Below are positions 1 to 5,960 of a stretch of DNA of 9,588 nt, piece after piece. The notes beneath the pieces were generated by a model. It ran no database searches and was not told the DNA's origin. It saw only the letters and a program-made list of their open reading frames with translations. Both the position numbers and the translations under genes were made by a program. The stretch spans positions 1-9,588 of the forward strand of contig CAYSLA010000132.1 of the NCBI GenBank assembly GCA_964431685.1. The letters run 5' to 3'. Position 1 is the first letter of the stretch; every line of letters starts with the position of its first letter. Source of the DNA: CAYSLA01 sp964431685. Lineage in GTDB: Bacteria > Armatimonadota > UBA5829.

Positions 1-61
1 TGGAAGGGTCCCAGAGCGGATCTAGAATAGCTTCTGCTTCGTTGATAACTGTGACTTGCAT
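1..61 (-). CDS. Start of an unidentified gene, cut by the left window edge
   Basis: An ATG at 61-59 opens a frame that stays open to the window edge and begins MQVTVINEAEAILDPLWDPS. A good Shine-Dalgarno sequence (AAAGGA) lies about nine bases upstream of the ATG, which is the main reason to believe this start. It is the next gene in the same direction after the cytoplasmic heparinase-like gene, 76 bases beyond that gene's stop codon, so it could belong to the same transcript. Only 20 residues are visible; there is no signal peptide in them and no recognisable family motif, so no function is proposed. Confidence 0.55.
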   Translation of the reverse strand, partial: MQVTVINEAEAILDPLWDPS

Positions 62-137
62 ATGATGTATTCCTTTCGTGTTTTGTCCGTAAAGACGATC
101 GGCCCGCTGCGAACTACCTGCAAAGGAGGGGCGGAGA

Positions 138-2561
138 CTAGCCTTCATAGACCGGCACCGCGCCGCTGCCGCTCCCTGCCCAGCGGAATCCCGCCGGCAC
201 CCGGATTGGAGCGACGACACTCAGACCTGCTCCGTTCCACTCGATCTCGCAGTGGGGGCCGGGAAGCGAGCACGACTGCCCCGCCGCCGTCATTCGCCCG
301 CAGTCCAGAACGATGCCGCGCAAACCTCCTGTCTCACCGGTTACTACAAGCAGCGCGGTCGCGTCCGCCAAAAGCTTGCCGGTTTCGAGACGCCTCGGTG
401 AGAGCGACGCGAGGTAGGTGACGCCGGTCCCGTCCGCGAGATCGAGGGCGCAACCGGTAACCCCGTCGCCGCTCAGGTTGCGCGCCCTCCGCAGGCAGTT
501 TTCTGCGCTCGGGAAGGGGGCGATGACGGTCACCAACAGTTGGTCTCCCGAACCCCGCCACTCCGTATGCACGTCCACGGCCGGCGCGAAGCGCTGAAGC
601 TTCTCGTCCCAATCCTTCGCTCGCCACCCGAGTGCCGTAGTCCCGTCGTTCAGGCCAAAGTACTTCCGGTGCGCGACTGGCATCGGCGCGAACCAGCGCA
701 ACTCCACATTCGCGCCCCCGGCGTTTCGCGTGATCGCCCGATTCTCATTCTCGAACAAGTCTACTTCCCCTTCGGCGAACTCCGGACTGAAGCACCACGC
801 CTGCGAGTAGTTGTGGGTGCTAGGGCACAGGAGGCGATCGGTCACGATCCAGATGCCCGGGTGGCGCAAGAAGAGTGTCTGCCGCTCGTGGCGAACGTCG
901 TCGATCGGGGCTTCAGCGCTCTCCCCGGTACGGAAATTCCATCCCCCGTAATTGCTGTCGAAGAAGCCCTCGGCCAGGTCGAAATGGTCCGACTGGTACC
1001 GGCGCGCCTGGATCGGCCGGGCGAAGTCCGGCTCGGACTTCCGCGCGTTCAACACCTGCGACCAGCCGTCCACGGAAACCGAGTTCTGAGAAATTGTGCT
1101 GTGGAAGTAGCGGTTGTAGATCCCCTTGTCGACATAGTCGTCCGCCGCCGAGTTGACGAGCAGGTAGCGCCCGTATCCGCTCACCACCAGACCGTTCCCG
1201 CCTTCGCGCATGTGCCCGGGAGCCGGCCGGCTCGACTTCATGAATGAGTAGAGGCTTTCGGGTGTCCAGCCCGTGCGGAAGACGGTGTAACCGCCGTAGG
1301 GGAAGACAATCGAAGTGAACGGCGGCTCGGGCAGCGAGCGGTCGCCGAAGAGGTGGTTGGCGATGCGCTCATCGAGCGGCGGAAGCTTGCCTCGGGTCCG
1401 CTCATACTCCCGGACCGCCTCCTCGCGCGAGTGGCCCCAGTTGTTGCCGTCGACTCGCCCCGGTACCGGGCATACTCCGGAGCCAATGTCGGGCATTCGC
1501 CCGTCCGGCATCCGCAATGCAGCCAGGAACCGCACGCGCCAATCATGAGCCTGTTGGAGGAGCAGGAGCGAGGGCAGATCGCGCCCGCGCAGGGGTGGGT
1601 TGTTCTTCACCAGACGCGTGAAACTGTTCAATTCGGGGATGACGGCCCGGTTGTAGTTGAACGACTGCTCCATGTCGGTGCCGTCGGCGAGGTAGCCGCT
1701 GCCGCTCACGTACCAGGTCAGCCGGTCGATGGCGGTGTTCATCCACCGGTCTGCCTCCTGAAAGTCCTGCATGGCGATGGCCGCCCGGAGCAGCGACTGG
1801 CCGCAGACGATGAACTGGTTCGGGACGCCCACGCTCTCCAGCCCGCGGAGGGCGCCGGGAATCTCGAAGTCGACGACATGCAGCAACACGCCGGCGAGCT
1901 GTGAGGCATCCAGCGCTTTCTTTGCCTGTTCCGGGCCCGTCGAGGCCGCCACCGCCAGCCAAGTGAACAGGTTGTTCAAGCGCCAGCCGAAGTAGAGCTT
2001 GCTCGTCCCCGCCCAGGCGATCGATGTGCGCACGTGCTCTTCGTTGGAGCGCAGAACCGCGCCATCGCGCATCAGGCGCTGGTGGGCAAGCAGCCAGTTG
2101 CGTGCAAAGTCGTGCCAGTAGCCCAAGAAGGCGCGCAGGTACGCCGGGTCGCCAGTCTGCTTGTAGGCGGCAGCGAGAGGTCCCGTCCAGAACATGCTTG
2201 CGAGGTCACGCAGCACCGTGTTGTAGCCGTCCTCCGGGACCTTGTTCCACTCCACATGCCCCGGCAGCCCGATCGCGTAACGAGTCACCTTCTCGAATTG
2301 ACCGTACTGTAAAGTGGCAACCGTGCCGGTTGCCACGAGCTCTTCCGCCTTGGTTGGCGACCACAGCCAGAAGCCGGGGAGTTCGCCCGGCTCGCCCCAC
2401 GTCAGGTCGAGCCCGCTTGCCCGCTCCACAAAACGGTCGCGGTACGCTTCAAGCGCCTCGCGGTAACATCCTCGTCCCACCAGCGACTTCACCGGTGCCA
2501 AGTCCCGCCTGTCAAGGTCAATCATCCCAAGAAACCTCTTAGTCTCCATGTTATCTGACAT
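138..2561 (-). CDS. Heparinase II/III-like polysaccharide lyase family protein, no signal peptide
   Basis: The 807-residue product has the layout of heparinase II/III-type lyases: a helical toroid-like N-terminal part (about 90-400) and a beta-rich C-terminal part (about 415-800). In the first part, GVPNQF (246-251) and DGTDMEQSFNYN (293-304) match the usual Asn and Glu/Tyr landmarks; Y303 is the candidate catalytic tyrosine. In the second part, residues 449-471 (GHMREGGNG followed by GYGRYLLVNSA) and 485-502 (ending SVSVDGWSQ) align by eye with the heparinase II/III core. The usual HxHxD-like pattern reads H450-M-R-E-G-G-N here, and the His of the usual HNT motif is Gln492, so the active site is atypical. 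No signal peptide is seen, suggesting a cytoplasmic enzyme acting on imported oligosaccharides. The ATG at 2561 has AGGAG six bases upstream. The DNA is visibly GC-richer than its neighbours. Family is fairly sure; substrate and even activity are unknown. Confidence 0.82.
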   Translation of the reverse strand: MSDNMETKRFLGMIDLDRRDLAPVKSLVGRGCYREALEAYRDRFVERASGLDLTWGEPGELPGFWLWSPTKAEELVATGTVATLQYGQFEKVTRYAIGLPGHVEWNKVPEDGYNTVLRDLASMFWTGPLAAAYKQTGDPAYLRAFLGYWHDFARNWLLAHQRLMRDGAVLRSNEEHVRTSIAWAGTSKLYFGWRLNNLFTWLAVAASTGPEQAKKALDASQLAGVLLHVVDFEIPGALRGLESVGVPNQFIVCGQSLLRAAIAMQDFQEADRWMNTAIDRLTWYVSGSGYLADGTDMEQSFNYNRAVIPELNSFTRLVKNNPPLRGRDLPSLLLLQQAHDWRVRFLAALRMPDGRMPDIGSGVCPVPGRVDGNNWGHSREEAVREYERTRGKLPPLDERIANHLFGDRSLPEPPFTSIVFPYGGYTVFRTGWTPESLYSFMKSSRPAPGHMREGGNGLVVSGYGRYLLVNSAADDYVDKGIYNRYFHSTISQNSVSVDGWSQVLNARKSEPDFARPIQARRYQSDHFDLAEGFFDSNYGGWNFRTGESAEAPIDDVRHERQTLFLRHPGIWIVTDRLLCPSTHNYSQAWCFSPEFAEGEVDLFENENRAITRNAGGANVELRWFAPMPVAHRKYFGLNDGTTALGWRAKDWDEKLQRFAPAVDVHTEWRGSGDQLLVTVIAPFPSAENCLRRARNLSGDGVTGCALDLADGTGVTYLASLSPRRLETGKLLADATALLVVTGETGGLRGIVLDCGRMTAAGQSCSLPGPHCEIEWNGAGLSVVAPIRVPAGFRWAGSGSGAVPVYEG

Positions 2562-2595
2562 ATACTACTCCTACTCCGTCGTATAACCGTAACAA

Positions 2596-2690
2596 GTCAT
2601 GCTGACCCTGAATCCCCTGAACTTGATTCAGGGTCAGGGGTTTGCCGCACCCACGGGGGAAGGTGGGTCCCGAATCAAGTTCGGGATGAC
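2596..2690 (-). repeat. Palindromic intergenic repeat element, copy A
   Basis: This 95-base element begins GTCAT and ends ATGAC, so its tips are inverted. It holds two hairpin cores: the CCCTGAA/TTCAGGG family at 2602-2637 and CCCGAATCAAGTTCGGG at 2669-2685. The end at 2655-2690 is identical over 36 bases to the reverse complement of 5897-5932. The pattern resembles REP/BIME-type or MITE-like dispersed palindromes; no transposase is present. It sits between the two heparinase-like genes, in the 330-base stretch 2562-2891 whose remaining part (2691-2891) holds only the weak gene remnant described separately. Confidence 0.75.
2602..2637. repeat. Perfect 13-bp inverted repeat (hairpin)
   Basis: CTGACCCTGAATC at 2602-2614 is the exact reverse complement of 2625-2637, with a 10-base loop. 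A second, nested pairing is possible (CCCTGAA at 2615-2621 with TTCAGGG at 2627-2633). No T tract follows on either strand, so this is not a classical intrinsic terminator, although such a stem between two genes could stabilise an RNA end or slow transcription. Confidence 0.75.
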
Positions 2691-2851
2691 GTGGTTTGTG
2701 TGTAGATGGTTCCGGGTCGGTCACCTTGATGCTTATCCTCATCGTCCAGCCATTTCACGTATGGCTGAACCAGGCGGTCCAGCGTCGCTGCGTTATGCAT
2801 ATCGGTTTTTTCTGCATCGCAGCAAAAACTCCAGATGTAGTAGCTGACCAC
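2675..2851 (-). pseudogene. Possible gene remnant ending inside the repeat
   Basis: A frame with gene-like amino-acid and codon composition runs from about 2851 (GTG) to a TGA at 2677-2675. Its peptide includes VVSYYIWSFCCDAEKTDMHN followed by LDRLVQPYVKWLDDEDKH. The frame is also open upstream into the 3' end of the exported lyase gene, in another phase (to an upstream start at 2956). The stop codon lies inside the palindrome of repeat copy A, as if the repeat had truncated an older gene or a lost C-terminal extension of the lyase. No Shine-Dalgarno sequence precedes the GTG. I do not recognise a family. A chance open frame is a real alternative. Confidence 0.22.
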
Positions 2852-2891
2852 GATGCGCCGAGGCCGGTTGGCGGCGGCGTATGCTCCTGAG

Positions 2892-5732
2892 TCAATTTGA
2901 ACCTTTCCATGATACGTCCTTTGTCGCGACTCGCCCTTTGGCATCAACTCGCACAAGAGCGGCCAGAGCGTGGAATTGCTGTCCGTTCAGCTCAAACCCA
3001 CAGGCTGCCGCATTTGAACGATAGTAGTCCACGCGCCCGTCAGGCAGCGTGACCTTCACCGCTCCATTGTCGGGATCACCAATCCGCTCGACTCTTGGCA
3101 GTTGCGCCTCTCCGGCTCTTAACGGCCAGAGAACCGTCTGCATCACCGTCGGTACAGTCCCGGTCTTGCGATAGATGACCGTCGGGGCAGGAGTCATATC
3201 CTCCACGGTAGGTTGCCCCCCGGGAAGCGCCCAGCCCAGAATATATGGCTCACGCCGACCTCGGGCGATCTCAAGTTCCAGCCCGTCGCGCGAGACGGGA
3301 ATCAGGGCAAGATTTGGCTTGCCGGGCGTCGCGCTGCTGACGGACAGCGAATCCCGGTGTTGGGTTATCTCGCACGGGATATACTGGAAGAGCTGCTCGA
3401 ACTTACGCGATCTCTCCGGCTCGTCTTTGCCCGTGGGCAGCAGGCGGTCGGTTACAATCCAGTAGTCCGGTTTTACGAAGATCACGCTGCGATGATGCCG
3501 CACGCCGTTGTCCACGTCGCCCGCGACGTATGATGTTGGATGATACCCATCGCTGTAATCCCCGGCGTTGTAGTCCAGCGCCGCGTTGCTTGTCCACGGA
3601 TTGGCAAGCGGTGCGGTGGAGACTTCCTCGCGGATCGACTGTGATTTCCCATCAACGATGACCGTGCTATGGCCATAGCAATAGTTGAAGTACGTTTGGA
3701 ATTCCGGCTTCTCGGGCGAGTAGGTATGAATACCTCGGTCTTCCAGCAGAGTCCGCCCGTGGGAAGCGACGACTATCTGCAGCTTGTTCGCATTCTTGTG
3801 GAAAGCGCCGCAAGGACCAACATCAAAGAACAGGTAGTTCGCGTCCGTATCATACCGGTCGCGCATGGAGCAGTATCCGGACCAATTGAACCAGCGGGAC
3901 GGCTCCTTTGGCTGCTCTCCTTGCTTGCCTCGGGTGGCATAGTAGAGGAAATCCAGCCGATGGGGATACATTCGCGCCAGATTGCCGAGCAGCGCCGTCG
4001 CATCGACGCGACCGCCATGGCCAGTCCACGGCAGCAGCCAGTCGGGCCCCGCATTATACATGAAATAGTTGCCCATAAACTCAGGATTACGGGCGCGTTC
4101 AGGAATTGCTATATTCATGCTCCTGTCTGCGAGAGCCTTGGTGCTTTCGACGGATGTAAGTAACTCGACAGCAGTCCCCACAGCGTATGAGAACGTCGTT
4201 TCCGCGAATCCGCCGTCCGGATAGATGAGCGAGTTACAAGTGTTTGTCAGGCAGTTCTGCGCGTGTGCCAGCCACTTCGCGTGCTCCTTGAACTCGGGGA
4301 ACGCTCCGGCTACCGCCGATACCGCCTGTCCCTGACTTAGCAACTGGTTCCCTCCACCGTAATAGCTCGTCAGCGTGTCAATGATATCGCCGGTTAGATA
4401 ACTGACGATCATGGCAAACTCGCGGGCCGAAAGCTTCGGCGACTGCAGCATCATCTCCAGACAGCCTGGCTGAAGTGCAGCTTGGAAGCTCGGGCCCAGC
4501 CCCCCTTTCTTACCGCTATCGCCCCCTCGACTCTGCGGCGGACTTTGGACCCAGTCGACCCAGAGATCTATCAGCTTGTCGGCGTATCGTTCGTCACCGG
4601 TCGCCCAGTAGGTCTGCGCAAGTACAGGAGCCCAGTAGAAACGGTGCAGGAAGCCGTTGGTGTATGGGTTGTCGTTGGCGATGAAGTTCCAGTCCCATTT
4701 CTCTCCCATGTCGACCGGCGGCATGTAGGAGACTTCCAATCCTGGGACGCCCATGCGTATATGGGTCAGTTTGTTCTCAAGGAGCATATTGGCCATCTCA
4801 AGAACAGTCCACTCGCATAGTTCCTTTTCGTTGGCGTATACTTTGCCCAGTGAAATACGGCTCCTTAGCTTTTCACGGTCGCGCCAGGAGATTGTGACCG
4901 GCGCAGGCTCGGCGAAGAAATCGCTTGCCCCGCTGTTGCGAAGCGCGACCGAGTTGAGCCTGAAAAACACATCCCAGAGAACTACGTTATCTGTTCGTCG
5001 CCGCCAAAACTCCAGATAAGCCGCCTCCGCAGCCGGCAGATCCTCACGCGCGATCGACGCCTTGACCTCTTCCAATCCGGGATGATCGAGTTTCATTCGA
5101 TTGAACATCGCTGCAATGATCTTGTCTGGATCCAGACTAGCCTGGATTTCGTTTGGACCGCCCGCCCGAAGCCGAAAACTTGCATTGCCACCAATCACAC
5201 GCGCCACCAGCACATTCCGTCCTTCCTTCAAAGAAACATCAAAGATGTGGTCGGTCACGGACGGAGGGAAGCCGGAGTTACCGCCCGATTCAACCGTATC
5301 GCACACTTTTTCCCCATTGACCCACCATTGCATCCACCAATCAGCGCCGGCTCCCATCGTTATACGCATCGGGGCAGCGCAAGTGATCGTCGTTATCGCG
5401 TATGCCGTATCGGCTACCTTGTGCCCACCGAACAGAGCACCAAAATCAATCGATCCATCGGTCACGGTGACCGCGCGTCCCTTGAACGTCAGACCATCGA
5501 CTTCAACTGTCTCTGGCAATGCGGCAAGCTGCTCAGGAGCCAGTTGCATCACTCCAAGACTACCTGGGTCTGTTTTGAACGGACCAAAGGTGTGCCAGGT
5601 CGCGGGCCACTCGATATCACCCAAGATCACCCGAGCCCCGGCAGCTTTTGCCAAGACACCACAAGTCGTGCTGACCACGATTCCGTGGGTAAGGCAAATC
5701 ATCATAACAAGAAGAACCCTTCTCCAAGACAT
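2892..5732 (-). CDS. Exported heparinase II/III-like polysaccharide lyase family protein
   Basis: The product is 946 residues from the ATG at 5732, which has GAGGAG about nine bases upstream. It starts with a Sec signal (MSWRR, then a hydrophobic stretch 6-24, likely cleavage near LAKA-AGA at 27-33), so it is periplasmic or secreted. Residues 40-190 look like a beta-sandwich binding domain (WHTFGPF, WWMQWWVNGEKV, GRNVLVARV). Residues 200-600 form a helical toroid-like part with YWATGDERYADKLIDLW (375-391), GGGNQLLSQGQA (459-470; N462) and DGGFAETTFSY (506-516; candidate catalytic Y516). Residues 620-940 are the beta-rich heparinase II/III-like part, with FHKNANKLQ (644-652), HGRTLLEDRGIHTY (658-671) and YGHSTVIVDGKSQ (686-698; H688). 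HKNAN replaces the commoner HxHxD-type pattern. It is 228 bases from the URO-D-like gene, so it may have its own promoter. Glycan cleavage by beta-elimination is the family expectation; the substrate is not predictable. Confidence 0.83.
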   Translation of the reverse strand: MSWRRVLLVMMICLTHGIVVSTTCGVLAKAAGARVILGDIEWPATWHTFGPFKTDPGSLGVMQLAPEQLAALPETVEVDGLTFKGRAVTVTDGSIDFGALFGGHKVADTAYAITTITCAAPMRITMGAGADWWMQWWVNGEKVCDTVESGGNSGFPPSVTDHIFDVSLKEGRNVLVARVIGGNASFRLRAGGPNEIQASLDPDKIIAAMFNRMKLDHPGLEEVKASIAREDLPAAEAAYLEFWRRRTDNVVLWDVFFRLNSVALRNSGASDFFAEPAPVTISWRDREKLRSRISLGKVYANEKELCEWTVLEMANMLLENKLTHIRMGVPGLEVSYMPPVDMGEKWDWNFIANDNPYTNGFLHRFYWAPVLAQTYWATGDERYADKLIDLWVDWVQSPPQSRGGDSGKKGGLGPSFQAALQPGCLEMMLQSPKLSAREFAMIVSYLTGDIIDTLTSYYGGGNQLLSQGQAVSAVAGAFPEFKEHAKWLAHAQNCLTNTCNSLIYPDGGFAETTFSYAVGTAVELLTSVESTKALADRSMNIAIPERARNPEFMGNYFMYNAGPDWLLPWTGHGGRVDATALLGNLARMYPHRLDFLYYATRGKQGEQPKEPSRWFNWSGYCSMRDRYDTDANYLFFDVGPCGAFHKNANKLQIVVASHGRTLLEDRGIHTYSPEKPEFQTYFNYCYGHSTVIVDGKSQSIREEVSTAPLANPWTSNAALDYNAGDYSDGYHPTSYVAGDVDNGVRHHRSVIFVKPDYWIVTDRLLPTGKDEPERSRKFEQLFQYIPCEITQHRDSLSVSSATPGKPNLALIPVSRDGLELEIARGRREPYILGWALPGGQPTVEDMTPAPTVIYRKTGTVPTVMQTVLWPLRAGEAQLPRVERIGDPDNGAVKVTLPDGRVDYYRSNAAACGFELNGQQFHALAALVRVDAKGRVATKDVSWKGSN

Positions 5733-5781
5733 AGTGTATTGCTCCTCTACTCTCGTCAATTTACGCCATTCCTGGTGGGTG

Positions 5782-5796
5782 CTGAATCAAGTTCAG
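5782..5796. repeat. Short copy of the palindromic repeat core
   Basis: CTGAATCAAGTTCAG is a hairpin (CTGAA/TTCAG, loop TCAAG) with the same core as the palindromes in repeat copies A and B. It lies 50 bases upstream of the exported lyase start codon, within its likely 5' untranslated or promoter region. Confidence 0.6.
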
Positions 5797-5804
5797 TCAA
5801 TCAT

Positions 5805-5817
5805 GGCGCTTCGCGCC
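5805..5817. repeat. Small GC-rich hairpin upstream of the exported lyase
   Basis: GGCGC-TTC-GCGCC forms a five-base-pair GC stem with a three-base loop. No T tract follows on the minus strand, so it is only a structural feature; a role in transcript attenuation is possible but unsupported. Confidence 0.35.
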
Positions 5818-5829
5818 GCACAAGGGAAT

Positions 5830-5856
5830 GAAAGTAGACCTTGAGGGTCTTCTTTC
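5830..5856 (-). terminator. Imperfect hairpin, possible end of the URO-D transcript
   Basis: On the minus strand GAAAG-A-AGACC pairs with GGTCT-A-CTTTC around a CTCAA loop, a ten-base-pair stem with one internal A-A mismatch. It lies about 105 bases downstream of the URO-D-like stop codon. The following bases (ATTCCC) are only weakly T-rich, so termination is tentative. Confidence 0.3.
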
Positions 5857-5896
5857 TGAGTAGCATGACGGGCGAGCCGCACCCTACGCGTTACTC

Positions 5897-5932
5897 GTCA
5901 TCCCGAACTTGATTCGGGACCCACCTTCCCCC
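5897..5932 (+). repeat. Palindromic repeat element, copy B (inverted relative to copy A)
   Basis: These 36 bases are identical to the reverse complement of 2655-2690. They contain the palindrome CCCGAACTTGATTCGGG (5902-5918) followed by ACCCACCTTCCCCC. The similarity to copy A fades after 5932, but another core-like string (CCTGAACTTGATCC, 5981-5994) follows inside the end of the URO-D-like gene, giving the same two-core spacing pattern as copy A. Confidence 0.8.
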
Positions 5933-5960
5933 ATATTCGGCAAGCGCCCGCAAAGCAAGT

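Noticed and set aside
540..1904. Plus-strand open frames opposite the GC-rich heparinase-like gene
   Set aside because: Long spurious frames are expected in high-GC coding DNA; the peptides are Arg/Pro/Val-rich and without motifs, and the minus-strand protein is well supported.
2806..2828. T-tract, CTGC/GCAG stem and A-tract resembling an intrinsic terminator
   Set aside because: On both strands the T run precedes the stem and the A run follows it, the reverse of a terminator, and one pair is mismatched.
5733..5759. Upstream TTG start for the exported lyase, adding nine residues
   Set aside because: It would put charged residues ahead of the signal peptide and lacks a Shine-Dalgarno sequence; the ATG at 5732 has GAGGAG at a suitable distance.
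5082..5844. Two long overlapping plus-strand open frames (about 250 codons) opposite the exported lyase N terminus
   Set aside because: They are antisense shadows: the minus-strand frame has a signal peptide, domain motifs and a ribosome binding site, while the plus-strand peptides show no family pattern and overlap each other.
2596..5932. Insertion sequence or CRISPR array suggested by the repeats
   Set aside because: No transposase frame lies between or beside them, there are only two long copies in opposite orientation, and no regular spacers exist.
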